The translations under genes were made by a program, and so were the position numbers. 64,000 nt of DNA from Streptomyces sp. Root1304. Lineage in GTDB: Bacteria > Actinomycetota > Actinomycetes > Streptomycetales > Streptomycetaceae. The stretch is from contig NZ_LMEP01000003.1 of the NCBI RefSeq assembly GCF_001426405.1, positions 168,292-232,291 of the forward strand, in the 5' to 3' direction. The number at the start of each line of letters is the position of its first letter. Position 1 is the first letter of the stretch. Positions 18,772 through 27,045 of the stretch are shown here, one piece after another. The notes under the pieces are model-generated. The model was not told the origin of the DNA and made no database searches. It saw nothing but the letters and a program-made list of their open reading frames with translations.

Positions 18772-20610
18772 CTAACGATCCCGGAGCCGGAACCTCAGTC
18801 GGCAGATCACGGCGTCGGTGTCCCGGCGTACGGCGTGGGCGACGACGGCGCCGCGCTGGTTCTGGAGCAGTCGCTGCCACAGGCTCTCGGGTTCGGCCTC
18901 GGGAATCAGGACGGTGATACGGGTTCCTGGATCGGCGTCGCGCAGTGCGCGGACGTAGGCGCTGATGGGCCGGCCGAGCGAGCGGCGTTCGAACGGGAGC
19001 CGGACGAGCTGGACGCCCGGGTTCCACAGTGCCCAGTCACGCTCCAGGGCCTCGGTGGCCGCGAGGTCCTCGGGGTCCGGATGGCAGACGGTCACCGCGC
19101 GGACCTCGTCGCCGAGGGAGACCGCGGTGGTGAGGGCCTCGCTGGTGAGCCGGGTGAGCGAGGAGACGGGGACCAGGACCAGGGAGCGCTCACGATGCGG
19201 CGGCTCCGGGATCCTGCCCACGCCGAGGCGCTCGCCGATCCGCCCGTACGCGCGGTGGACGGTCTCGAAGGCGAGGACGAGCGCAGGCAGGGCGATCACG
19301 ATCAGCCAGGCCCCGTCGTGGAACTTGGTGGCGGTGACGACGACCGCCGAGACACCGGTCAGAACGGCGCCGAGCCCGTTGAGGAGCGCTTTGCCCCACT
19401 GCCGGGTGGCCCGCCAGTGCAGGACCATGCCGGTCTGGGCGATCGTGAAGCCGACGAACACACCGATCGCGAAGAGCGGCACCAATGTGTTGGTGTCACC
19501 TCCGGAGAAGACCAGCAGCGCCGCCGACACCACCGCCAGCCACACCACGCCGTGCCGGTGCACCTGCCGGTCCGCCTTCAGGCCGAACACGTGCGGCGCG
19601 TAGTTGTCACGGGCCAGCAGCTTCAGTAGGACGGGCAGACCGCCGAAGGACGTGTTGGCCGAGAGCGCCAACAGCACCATGGTCGCGAACTGGACGACGT
19701 AGAAGGCCCCGTTGTGGCCGAGCGAGGCGTCGGTGAGCTGGGCGAGGACGGTGACGCCCTCCACCGGCTGGAGCCCGAAACGGGAGATCAGCACCGCAAG
19801 GCCGATCAGCATCACACCCAGCAGCCCGCCGAGCGCCACCTCCGCGCGCATCGCCCGGCGGGCGGCCGGTGCCCGGAAGGACGGCACCGCGTTGGCTATC
19901 GCCTCCACACCGGTCAGCGCGGAGCAGCCGGAGGCGAACGCCTTGAGGAGGAGCAGGGCGCCGACGGTGGTGGCGTTGTCGGCAAGGACGGAGGCGTGTC
20001 CGTCGGAGGCCGCGGTGGAGGCGGGAGCGTCGCGGAACAGGCCGACGGCGATCACGACGAGGATCGCTCCGACGAAGACGGCGGTGGGGACGATGAAGGC
20101 GCGGGCCGAGTCGACGATCCCGCGCAGGTTCACCGCCGTGATGAGCACCAGGACACCGAGGCAGATCACCAGCCGGTCGCCGTACAGGCCCGGGAAGGCG
20201 GACGTCAGCGCGGCCACGCCGGCGGTGACGGCCACGGCCACGTTCAGGACGTAGTCGAGGACCAGCGAACCGGCCGCAACCAGGCTCGTACGCCGCCCCA
20301 GGTGCGCCTTCGCCACGGCGTAGGAACCACCGCCGTCCGGGAACGCGGCGATGACCTGCCGGTACGAGAAGACCAGCACCGCGAGCAGCCCCGCGATGGC
20401 GAGCGTCACCGGCAGCGTGAACCCCAGCCCGTGCCCGCCGGCGGCCGCGAGGACCAGCACGATGGCCTCGGGCCCGTACGCCACCGACGCCATCGCGTCC
20501 AGGGACAGGGCCGCGAGCCCGGTGACAGCGGTCAGCTTGTGGCGCGCGCCGGTATCGGGCGGTTCCTCGGCGCCGGGTACGGCGCCCTTCTCAGCGGTCA
20601 CGGTGATCAT
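18772..20610 (-). CDS. KimA-like APC-superfamily potassium transporter
   Basis: A 612-residue permease, close in length to Bacillus KimA (about 607). The first helix begins LAALSLDAMASVAYGPEAIVLVL, closely resembling KimA-type proteins (LSSDALSSVAYGxE). About 12 helices (to residue 430) are followed by a USP-like cytoplasmic domain (RSLVLVPVSSLTRLTSEALTTAVSLGDEVRAVTV). KimA proteins are high-affinity K+ importers inhibited by c-di-AMP; whether this one binds c-di-AMP cannot be seen. GAAGGAG lies about 8 nt before the ATG. Array E lies 68 bp upstream. It converges on the permease at 16701-18656. Confidence 0.8.
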   Translation of the reverse strand: MITVTAEKGAVPGAEEPPDTGARHKLTAVTGLAALSLDAMASVAYGPEAIVLVLAAAGGHGLGFTLPVTLAIAGLLAVLVFSYRQVIAAFPDGGGSYAVAKAHLGRRTSLVAAGSLVLDYVLNVAVAVTAGVAALTSAFPGLYGDRLVICLGVLVLITAVNLRGIVDSARAFIVPTAVFVGAILVVIAVGLFRDAPASTAASDGHASVLADNATTVGALLLLKAFASGCSALTGVEAIANAVPSFRAPAARRAMRAEVALGGLLGVMLIGLAVLISRFGLQPVEGVTVLAQLTDASLGHNGAFYVVQFATMVLLALSANTSFGGLPVLLKLLARDNYAPHVFGLKADRQVHRHGVVWLAVVSAALLVFSGGDTNTLVPLFAIGVFVGFTIAQTGMVLHWRATRQWGKALLNGLGAVLTGVSAVVVTATKFHDGAWLIVIALPALVLAFETVHRAYGRIGERLGVGRIPEPPHRERSLVLVPVSSLTRLTSEALTTAVSLGDEVRAVTVCHPDPEDLAATEALERDWALWNPGVQLVRLPFERRSLGRPISAYVRALRDADPGTRITVLIPEAEPESLWQRLLQNQRGAVVAHAVRRDTDAVICRLRFRLRDR

Positions 20611-20677
20611 GCGGACGGACTCCTTCGGATCGGGCTCCGCTCAGCTTCCGCCCGCCTCCCGGCCCTGTCCGCCCTTC

Positions 20678-20726
20678 CTGGCGCGTTCTTGGCACCACCC
20701 CTCCTTCCCCTGACAACTCCTTGACG
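20678..20726 (+). promoter_or_regulatory. Array E: 11/21/11 repeat upstream of the KimA-like gene
   Basis: Hexamers start at 20678 (CTGGCG), 20689 (TTGGCA), 20710 (CTGACA) and 20721 (TTGACG), again 11-21-11 bp. It lies between the KimA-like gene (start 20610, minus) and the 60-residue membrane protein (start 20819, plus), so it could serve either. The first pair is the least conserved. Confidence 0.55.
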
Positions 20727-20818
20727 CCCGCCTCCACCCAGCACGGGGGCATCAGGGTGGTGTGAAGACTTCCCGGGCATCGGCAGTCCTGCCCGACCGC
20801 AGACCTACAGTGCGCCCC

Positions 20819-21001
20819 ATGAGCCCACATGACGGACGCCTGCCCTCCGACCACCGCGTGCGCCGCCTCTCCCGCACGCTCTTCGTCGGCGCATCCCTCA
20901 CGAGCGCCGTCGGGCTGGCCCTCGACAGCATGTGGCTGCTCGCCGTCGGCGCGTGGCAACTCATCGCAGCCGTCATCCTGGAACTGGTCTACCGCCCGTG
21001 A
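20819..21001 (+). CDS. 60-residue two-helix membrane protein
   Basis: ATG 20819 encodes about 60 residues: a basic, polar N-terminus (MSPHDGRLPSDHRVRRLSR), then two short hydrophobic segments (TLFVGASLTSAVGLALDS and MWLLAVGAWQLIAAVILELVY). The frame is open to a GTG at 20762, giving up to 79 residues. It is divergent from the KimA-like transporter and shares array E. No family is recognised. A small regulator of the transporter is possible but unproven. Confidence 0.5.
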   Translation: MSPHDGRLPSDHRVRRLSRTLFVGASLTSAVGLALDSMWLLAVGAWQLIAAVILELVYRP

Positions 21002-21208
21002 CCACCAACATCACGGGGCTTCTTGGGGCGTCGGAAAAGCGTCGACGACAAGCCCGCGGGCCGGGCAGGAGCACTCCGGCCAACGCCTTGCGCTCACCCT
21101 CCCGGCGCTTCGGCGCTGCCCTACAGACGGTGACTCAGCATGCCTTTGACGGCGCCTCCGACGGGTCGACCTCGCCGTGCCACCACAGCCCGCCGCAACG
21201 GCACTCCT

Positions 21209-21256
21209 TGGGGAGAATCTGGGGAGTATCGACGGGCCTGGGGAGCGCGTGGGGAG
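21209..21256 (+). repeat. Four TGGGGAG direct repeats
   Basis: TGGGGAG occurs at 21209, 21220, 21239 and 21250. The steps are 11, 19 and 11 bp, so two pairs lie 30 bp apart. This is not the TTGACG motif but has a similar helical-turn spacing. It could be an operator, a recombination-site component, or the tail of a lost coding sequence. Confidence 0.45.
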
Positions 21257-21345
21257 GATCGGCCGCGTAACGCAGCACGATCCCGAAAGACGCTGAAAGA
21301 TCTATCCGCGCAGGTCAGGGGTGGGCACAGCCGCATCGATGCAGG

Positions 21346-21471
21346 TCAGCGCCACCAGGTAGACAACTTCATGACGTATGTCCCGTAGTCGTCGGCCTCG
21401 ACGATCCCGGGGAGCGAGCCGCCCTCACGCAGGGGCGTGACGTAGCGGGTCGCGACTACCTCTGTGAGCAC
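21346..21471 (-). pseudogene. Truncated N-terminus of a HipA-like kinase
   Basis: GTG 21471, preceded by GGAAAG, opens a 41-codon frame containing RYVTPLREGGSLPGIVEADD followed by YGTYVMK, then an abrupt LSTWWR and stop. The first 35 residues match the start of a HipA-like kinase family common in Streptomyces, in which this segment leads into a full kinase of several hundred residues. The sequence then changes completely, so the gene appears to be cut at about 21364. No kinase remainder is found downstream. The family match is from memory. Confidence 0.6.
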
Positions 21472-21698
21472 TTTCCCAGGCCACCCATCTCTTCCTTGGA
21501 AGGTGCATCGTAACCGGGGGTGATCACGGACGAGGGATACGCGGGCCGGGGCCGGCCTCAGCCCCTGCGGACCTCGCGCGGTGCGTGGCTGCAGTGGGAG
21601 TGGCCGGGGCGGGCCCGGACCCGCGGCGCGTGGCCCTCGTTCGTCCTGGAACCGGACCGATCCCGCGGATATGAGGGCGAATCGTCATCCAATTCGCC

Positions 21699-22610
21699 TT
21701 AGGTGAAGGGGATGTGTTGCGCATGTGTCTCGACGTGCGCCCGGTTCAGGGCCTGCTGGGGGCCACGGGCGGCCTTCTCCGCGATGTGCCCGGGTACGGG
21801 GCGGAGTTCGGCGCCCGGCACGGCCTTCGGCACTGCCTTCCGCGCGCCTCCCGGTGCGGAACCCGGGGCTCCTGTCGGCCCCTTGCCCGGTCCGTCGCCC
21901 TGGCCCGGGTACGCGGGAACGTGCCCGCGCCCCTGCTCGTGGCAGGGCGCGGTCTTCGGCGGCCCGCCCTTCGCCTCGGCCTCGGTCCTGCCCTTCGCCG
22001 CCTTCTCCGCCGCCCGTCCGTGACACGGGTCCCGTCCTTCGACGGCCGGAAGGGGCGCGGGCCGACCCGCCGAACTCGCGGGTGCGGGCGTCGCGTCGGA
22101 CGGAGTCGTACCGCCGGAGGGCTTGACGGTCCCCCCGTCGTACGCGGGAACGGGCGTCGACGGTACGGAAGCGGGCTCGTCGTCGAAGCGACGGGGCAGG
22201 TCCACGGCGGCGATGGCCACCCCGCCGAGCGTCACGCTCGCGAGGAGCGCGGCGAGGGTCGTCCGCAGGGAGCGCCGGCGGATCCGCCGTACGCCACCGG
22301 GGGCCCAGTCGTCGCGGCGGCGCGTCGGCCGGGTCCCGTGCAGACCGGCGTCGCGCGCGGCACGGAAGGCGGCGAGCGCGGCCGCCTCACCCCCGAGGGC
22401 GCCGGGGGCACCGGAGGCGCTGGGCGCGCCGAGGCCCTCGGGGCCGACGACGGCCCCGGCGCCCGTGATGTCACCGGCCCCGCCCGGCCGTTCGGCCCGA
22501 ACGGCCGGATCGGGTCGAACTCCCGGATCGGGCCGCGCGGTGCTCTCGCTCCGCAGCGCGGCCCGCAGGGCCTCCTCCAGACCGTCGTGTCCGCGCTCGT
22601 CGGACGTCAT
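21699..22610 (-). CDS. Membrane protein downstream of ECF sigma factor
   Basis: About 303 residues from ATG 22610 with GGAGG upstream, starting 4 bp after the sigma gene's stop. An acidic, low-complexity N-terminal part (MTSDERGHDGLEEALRAALRSE) is followed by one transmembrane helix (SLRTTLAALLASVTLGGVAIAAV) and a proline/alanine-rich external tail. Two CH pairs (DPCHG, APCHE) are spaced in the tail. The single helix and the position next to the sigma factor suggest an anti-sigma-like role, but no anti-sigma fold or zinc motif is visible. Confidence 0.6.
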   Translation of the reverse strand: MTSDERGHDGLEEALRAALRSESTARPDPGVRPDPAVRAERPGGAGDITGAGAVVGPEGLGAPSASGAPGALGGEAAALAAFRAARDAGLHGTRPTRRRDDWAPGGVRRIRRRSLRTTLAALLASVTLGGVAIAAVDLPRRFDDEPASVPSTPVPAYDGGTVKPSGGTTPSDATPAPASSAGRPAPLPAVEGRDPCHGRAAEKAAKGRTEAEAKGGPPKTAPCHEQGRGHVPAYPGQGDGPGKGPTGAPGSAPGGARKAVPKAVPGAELRPVPGHIAEKAARGPQQALNRAHVETHAQHIPFT

Positions 22611-22614
22611 CGCG

Positions 22615-23196
22615 TCACCTCCCTCTTCCCCCGAGTTCCCGGGCCAGCCGCTTGAGTCCCCGGTGCGCGGCGGAACGTACCGCACCGGGGCGCTTGCCCA
22701 GAACCCGGGCGGCGGTCGGCCCGTCGAGGCCGACGACGACCCGGAGCAGCACGGCCTCGGCCTGCTCGGGCGGCAGGCCCATGACCAGCGCGACCGCCCG
22801 CTCGGTCGAGAGGACCTCCAACGCCTCCCCCGCCGTGTCGGCGGAGGAGGGCAGTTCGAGCGCGTCCTGTACGAGCAGGGCCGGGCGGGGCCGGGACCGC
22901 GCCCGGCGCAGATGGTCGAGGGCCCGGTGCCTGGCGATGGTCGCGGTCCAGCCCCGGAACCCCGCGGCGTCGCCCCGGAAGCGGCCGAGGTCGCGGGCTA
23001 TCTCGAGCCACGCCTCGGAGGCGACGTCCTCGGCGTCCTCCCCGACGATGCCCCGGAGGTAGCCGAGCAGTCCCGGGTAGACGGCGCGGTAGGCGTACGC
23101 GAACGCCTCCTCGTCGCCCCGCTGGGCGCGCGCGACGGCCGAGGCGAGTTCCGCGTCGCGTGCGGTGGTGGGCGTGTGCCCCGTCCCCTCGTCCAC
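22615..23196 (-). CDS. ECF-family RNA polymerase sigma factor
   Basis: A 193-residue sigma-70-like protein. Region 2 is at about 20-92 (FAYAYRAVYPGLLGYLRGIVGEDAEDVASEAWLEIARDL...FRGWTATIARHRALDHLRR). Region 4 is at about 130-180 (LPPEQAEAVLLRVVVGLDGPTAARVLGKRPGAVRSAAHRGLKRLA). Regions 1 and 3 are absent, as in ECF sigma factors. It is followed directly by the membrane protein at 21699-22610, its probable partner. No target promoter motif could be identified. Confidence 0.92.
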   Translation of the reverse strand: MDEGTGHTPTTARDAELASAVARAQRGDEEAFAYAYRAVYPGLLGYLRGIVGEDAEDVASEAWLEIARDLGRFRGDAAGFRGWTATIARHRALDHLRRARSRPRPALLVQDALELPSSADTAGEALEVLSTERAVALVMGLPPEQAEAVLLRVVVGLDGPTAARVLGKRPGAVRSAAHRGLKRLARELGGRGR

Positions 23197-23276
23197 GCGA
23201 TCCTCTTCACAGCCCGTGCGTTCGTCGGCCTCCGGCCGCCGCCTTCGGACCGGAACACGGCCATCCTGTCAGACCG

Positions 23277-23753
23277 TCAGCATCGGCCCGCGACACGGCC
23301 GTCGGGCGCGCAGACCCGCCGCCTGCGGGTGTGCGGCGGACGCCGCCCGTGGAGGGTGAGGAAGTACGTCTGCAGGGACTCCCCCGGTCCGATCTCGAAG
23401 CGGTTCACCGTCCGGCCCAGCGGGTTCCACACCCGGCCGTCCGGCATGCGCGAGCCGACGGGGTGGGCGAAGACGGTACGGAGCAGGTGGTCCGGCGGAA
23501 GGTCCACCCAGACCGCCCCGGCCTCGCGGACCAGTACCTCGCCGACGTACGCCCCGATCGCCAGCAGCGGTCCCGCGACCTCCTCCCGGCCGGCGCCGCC
23601 GCGTCTCAGTCCGTCGACGAGCCGGTCGACGACGCGGAGACTGTCCGCGCTGTAGTCCAGCGGAAGCCGTGCCCTCGCGGTGGCGCGTTCCACGAACGCG
23701 GCCGCGTGACCCTCCATGTCGGCCGCGGACACCGTCAGGTTCTCGCACTCCAT
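23277..23753 (-). CDS. Conserved hypothetical protein (158 residues)
   Basis: Starts MECENLTVSAADMEGHAAAF and contains a helical stretch (RVVDRLVDGLRRGG) and a beta-rich centre (AGPLLAIGAYVGEVLVREAGAVWVDLPPDHLL), then GRVWNPLGRTVNRFEIGPGESLQTYF and a basic tail. No signal peptide or membrane helix. I do not recognise a named domain with confidence; it looks like the small actinobacterial proteins of the DUF3806/DUF6278 kind. It lies upstream of the sigma factor by 80 bp in the same orientation. Confidence 0.6.
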   Translation of the reverse strand: MECENLTVSAADMEGHAAAFVERATARARLPLDYSADSLRVVDRLVDGLRRGGAGREEVAGPLLAIGAYVGEVLVREAGAVWVDLPPDHLLRTVFAHPVGSRMPDGRVWNPLGRTVNRFEIGPGESLQTYFLTLHGRRPPHTRRRRVCAPDGRVAGRC

Positions 23754-23897
23754 GCGTGATCACCCTTCCCCTTCGTAGCGGCGTCGTTCGCCGGATGATC
23801 AAGCGGATGCGGGGGCCGGGACATCACGGCGGGGACGCGTGACGCTGGTCACAGAGCCGGTCGCGGCCCCTCCTCCACCACCCCCTAGGGTGGGCGA

Positions 23898-24581
23898 GTG
23901 CCTTCGCGATCCCTTCTGACCAGCACTTCCCTCGCCGACGCGGCTCTCCTCACGCACACCGAGGGGGGCCGTGACTGGCCGCTCCTGGTGTGGGTGCCCG
24001 GGCCCGGCGTCCGCATGGTGTCGAGCGCGGTGCTCGGCGGGGGCATCGGTACGCGCGCGTGGGTCCTCAACGCCCAGGTCCCGCCCGGCTACGACCGCCT
24101 CGACCCGGTGGCCCATCTGCGCGAACTGGCCGCCGGAGCAGGGCTCGAAGGGGCGGGCGTGGGTCTGATGACGGCGGCCTCCGTCGCGGACCACCGTCAC
24201 GCGGCGGACGGCGGGGTGCGGGCCGTGGTGACCGCGGGGATCGGGGTACGGGGCTGGGCGGCGGCGCCCGGGACCGGCGGTGTCGCGGTGCCTCGGCCCG
24301 GGACGATCAACATCATCGTGTCGCTGCCCGTGCCCCTCACCGACGCGGCCCTCGTCAACGCGGTCGCCACCGCCACCGAGGCGAAGGTGCAGGCCCTCGT
24401 CGAGCTGGGCGCCGACGCCTCCGGTACGCCCACGGACGCGGTGTGCGTGGCGGCGCCCACGGCCGCCCCCGGCAGCGCCGCCGAGCCCTTCGCCGGCCCC
24501 CGCTCGCTGTGGGGCGCCCGGCTCGCCCGCGCGGTCCACGCGGCGACCCGGGAGGCCTGCGCGGGGCTGCTCGCGGCCTGA
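23898..24581 (+). CDS. cbiZ: Adenosylcobinamide amidohydrolase CbiZ
   Basis: A 227-residue enzyme, GTG start 23898. CbiZ hydrolyses adenosylcobinamide (and pseudocobalamin) to adenosylcobyric acid, so corrinoids can be salvaged into B12 synthesis. Family features are the conserved SSAVLGGGIGTRAWVLNAQVP near the N-terminus, GLMTAASV, the PGTINIIVSLPVPLTDAALVNAVATATEAKVQAL core and the C-terminal GTPTDAVCVAAP. It stands alone: no cob or cbi genes flank it. It is divergent from the 158-residue hypothetical gene. Confidence 0.85.
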   Translation: MPSRSLLTSTSLADAALLTHTEGGRDWPLLVWVPGPGVRMVSSAVLGGGIGTRAWVLNAQVPPGYDRLDPVAHLRELAAGAGLEGAGVGLMTAASVADHRHAADGGVRAVVTAGIGVRGWAAAPGTGGVAVPRPGTINIIVSLPVPLTDAALVNAVATATEAKVQALVELGADASGTPTDAVCVAAPTAAPGSAAEPFAGPRSLWGARLARAVHAATREACAGLLAA

Positions 24582-24681
24582 GGCGGGCGCCGCCTCACCC
24601 GGCACGCGGTCGCCCGACCCTCAGAGCCGCTCACGGGCGGCCGCTCGACCCGCCGCCCCCGCCCGACTCCCCCGCGCCGCC

Positions 24682-25338
24682 TCAGCCGTGAGACAGCAGC
24701 GCCGCCGTGAGTTCGGCGGCGCGGCGGTGCCAGAGGTGGGCGCCGCGCAGCATCGCGTGGCCTCCCGTCGGCATCGGGATGCCCGCGGCGTCCGCGCCCG
24801 CCGCCCGCGCCCTGCGGACGAAGTCCCAGGAGGCGCGGGCCGAGGTGACGCGGTCGGCCTCGTCGTGGAGCAGATAGAGACGCCGGCCGCCGAGGTGGTC
24901 CACGGGCTCGTCGGTCGGGCACCAGGGCGCGAGGGCGACGACGCCCCGGACGGCGGGGGCGCCCGCGGCGCGGAGGGCGGCGCGACCGCCCATCGAGTGG
25001 CCGAGGAGGACGACGGGCACGGGCCCGGCCAGTTCGCGCAGCCGCAGGAGCGCGGCCTCGGCGTCCCGGGCGGCGTCGGCTCTCGCGCCGTTCCAGCCCC
25101 GGTGGCGGTAGCGGACCTCGGCGATCAGCACGTCCCGGCCCCGGACCGCGCGGGAGACGGCGGCGGCGAAGGGCCGCATGCGCAGCGCGGGGAGGTTGAC
25201 GGCGGGCGGCGGCTCGGGGCCGTCGGCGCGGCCGCCGTGCAGCAGCAGGACGGCGGCGGCCGGCGCGGCGGCTCCGGCGGGCGCGCTGCGGACGAGGAAC
25301 GCGTCGGGGTCGGCACGACGGGTGCGGCACAGCGTCAT
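24682..25338 (-). CDS. Alpha/beta hydrolase
   Basis: About 218 residues from ATG 25338; the frame is open to 25389. Core elements are the oxyanion strand VLLLHGGRADG at 30-40, the nucleophile elbow GHSMGG with S115, an acid in LLHDEADRVT and the terminal catalytic His in MPTGGHAML. There is no signal peptide. It is a small cytosolic serine hydrolase of the dienelactone hydrolase/BAAT-like type. Substrate unknown. It lies convergent to cbiZ. Confidence 0.8.
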   Translation of the reverse strand: MTLCRTRRADPDAFLVRSAPAGAAAPAAAVLLLHGGRADGPEPPPAVNLPALRMRPFAAAVSRAVRGRDVLIAEVRYRHRGWNGARADAARDAEAALLRLRELAGPVPVVLLGHSMGGRAALRAAGAPAVRGVVALAPWCPTDEPVDHLGGRRLYLLHDEADRVTSARASWDFVRRARAAGADAAGIPMPTGGHAMLRGAHLWHRRAAELTAALLSHG

Positions 25339-25615
25339 CGGGCGCCCGTCCCGCTCCGGCACCGCCGGGGTGGTCGTGGGCGGGGGCACCCGCTCGGGTG
25401 GGCCGCGTGTCCGGGCCGCTGCGCCATGGAGGCCTCCAGGAGTCGCTTGCCGCTCCCCCGGTCGAGCGGTCGGCTCACGCGTGGGGGGAGGCGGCCGTGA
25501 GGCCCGCAGTCTGCCAGGTCCGGGTGACGGTGCGGTACGGGCCCCGCCCGCCGGGGAGTTCGCGCCGCGGACGCGCCGGTCGCGGTGCTCGGCGCGGACC
25601 CGGCGGTCACGGCGC

Positions 25616-26317
25616 TCACGGCGTTCCGGGTGTCCCCGTGGGTGCCGCCGGGGCCGGGCAGGCGACCGTGCCCGGACGTACCGAGAGGCTGAGCTTCGGG
25701 GTGGTGAGGAGGCCGGGGATCTGGAAGTCCTGGGCGGTTCCGACGATCCGGTCGAACTTGGCGTACCGCGCCTGGATGCCGAAGCGGTGCTGCGGACTGT
25801 TCAGCGGGTTGGTGACGTACGCCCCGGTGGTGTCCTTGACGGTCTTCACGTCGGCGCCGTTGGTGTTGAGGTCGACGACCCCGTCCATGTCGAGGACGCC
25901 GGTGGCGTTCTTGAGGTCGAGGACGGTGTTCTTCGTCCGGATCTCCCAGGAGCCCGGGTTGTCGTCGCCGAGGGTGAGGAGCAGCGTGTACGTGGCTCCC
26001 GCGATCTGCTGCCGCTGGCTGAGGCACAGTCCGTTGATCATGCCGTCCGCGAACCCCATGCGGAGCACCCGTACCGTGCCGGTGGAGCCGTCGGGCCGTA
26101 CGACCGTCTGGTCGACGACGGCGGCGCCGTACTGGGTCCCGTACAGGCTGCTGGTGGTGAAGTCGACGGGCCGGTCCTGGATCCGGAGGCCGACGGCGAG
26201 GGCGCCGCTCGCCATCGCGGAGCCGAGCCCGCCGGCCGCCAGGAGGGCGGGGAGGGCGACGAGGAGGGAGCGGCGCCAGTGGGTGCGTCCCTCCGGGGGA
26301 CGGCGGTCGGGGCTCAT
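25616..26317 (-). CDS. DUF6230-family secreted protein, copy 3
   Basis: A 233-residue protein. A basic N-terminus is followed by a signal/anchor helix at about 17-42 (SLLVALPALLAAGGLGSAMASGALAVG), then a beta-rich exported domain, the DUF6230 layout often misannotated as cholesterol esterase. It shares with its two paralogues the segment GFADGMINGLCLSQRQQIAGATYTLLL. The start overlaps the upstream gene by ATGA. It is the last gene of the six-gene operon. No catalytic motif is visible. Confidence 0.8.
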   Translation of the reverse strand: MSPDRRPPEGRTHWRRSLLVALPALLAAGGLGSAMASGALAVGLRIQDRPVDFTTSSLYGTQYGAAVVDQTVVRPDGSTGTVRVLRMGFADGMINGLCLSQRQQIAGATYTLLLTLGDDNPGSWEIRTKNTVLDLKNATGVLDMDGVVDLNTNGADVKTVKDTTGAYVTNPLNSPQHRFGIQARYAKFDRIVGTAQDFQIPGLLTTPKLSLSVRPGTVACPAPAAPTGTPGTP

Positions 26318-27045
26318 GGCGTGGTCACCGTGATGGTTCCGGGGAGGTGGACGGGGTTGTCGGTGGAGTCGAGGGCCGCGTGGTCGTCGACCGTTCGGAT
26401 CGCGTAGATGTCGCCGGCGAAGTCCTCGGCTCCGGCGGTGAGCGGGATGAGGGAGCCGAAGAAGTCCAGCAGGCCCTGTACGCCGCAGATCTTGACGAGC
26501 ACGCGGACGCAGACGTTGGAGATGCTGCCCCACATCGTGGTCGTCTCGGCCCTGCCGGCGCTGTCGTACCCGCCGAGCGAACCCTCGTCGGGGACGTCGA
26601 TGGTGACGGTGTGTCCGTTCGCCCGCTGGGTCACGTTCATGTGCGAGCGGATCTTGAGCTTGGTGAAGGTGTACTGGGTGGTCACCCGTGTGGTGCCGTC
26701 GGAAAGCCGTATGGTGACGTTCTTCTGGACGCTCATGGAGACGGCGACCATGCTCGCGATGGTGACGTGCAGCGGGTCCGGGGAGGGCAGGAAGGGCGCG
26801 CCCAGCGGTGTCGGCGCCTCGGCCGCCCTGCCGGAGGCGCTGCTCGGCTGCCCCGACCAGACGGCCGTGCCGACCGCGAGGACGAGGGCGGTGGCCACGG
26901 CGACCGCCTTGTGCCGGGCCCCGCGCACCGGGACGGCCGTACGGGGGTGCCGGGCGTTCCGGGTCCGGACCGCCGTACGAGGGCGCCGGCCGGCGGCGTT
27001 CCGGAGCCGGGCCGCCGTCCCCCGCGGCCGTGTCGCCGCGCTCAT
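26314..27045 (-). CDS. Exported hypothetical protein in the DUF6230 operon
   Basis: A 243-residue protein from ATG 27045, overlapping both neighbours by ATGA. The N-terminal 45 residues are arginine-rich with near-repeats of RNARHPRTAV and RGARHK type, followed by a signal helix (AVAVATALVLAVGTAVWSG). The exported part contains VTIASMVAVSMSVQKNVTIRLSDGT and IRSHMNVTQRANGHTV, and near the end SNVCVRVLVKICG with two cysteines. No known domain is recognised; the tight overlaps imply a role with the DUF6230 and DUF6114 products. Confidence 0.7.
   Translation of the reverse strand: MSAATRPRGTAARLRNAAGRRPRTAVRTRNARHPRTAVPVRGARHKAVAVATALVLAVGTAVWSGQPSSASGRAAEAPTPLGAPFLPSPDPLHVTIASMVAVSMSVQKNVTIRLSDGTTRVTTQYTFTKLKIRSHMNVTQRANGHTVTIDVPDEGSLGGYDSAGRAETTTMWGSISNVCVRVLVKICGVQGLLDFFGSLIPLTAGAEDFAGDIYAIRTVDDHAALDSTDNPVHLPGTITVTTP

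Larger units (their letters stand above)
21002..21698. other. Gene-poor region with remnants
   Basis: About 700 bp with no intact gene. It contains four TGGGGAG repeats (21209-21256) and a truncated HipA-like kinase fragment (21346-21471). The stretch from 21472 to 21698 shows nothing that I can assign. An open frame ends near 21292 after reading through the repeats (GRIGRVTQHDPERR at the end), but no start or family is recognisable. The mix suggests a past recombination or integration event. Confidence 0.5.

Noticed and set aside
21002..21698. Integrase gene or tRNA attachment site
   Set aside because: No integrase catalytic motifs or tRNA-like sequence could be found; only repeats and the kinase fragment are visible.
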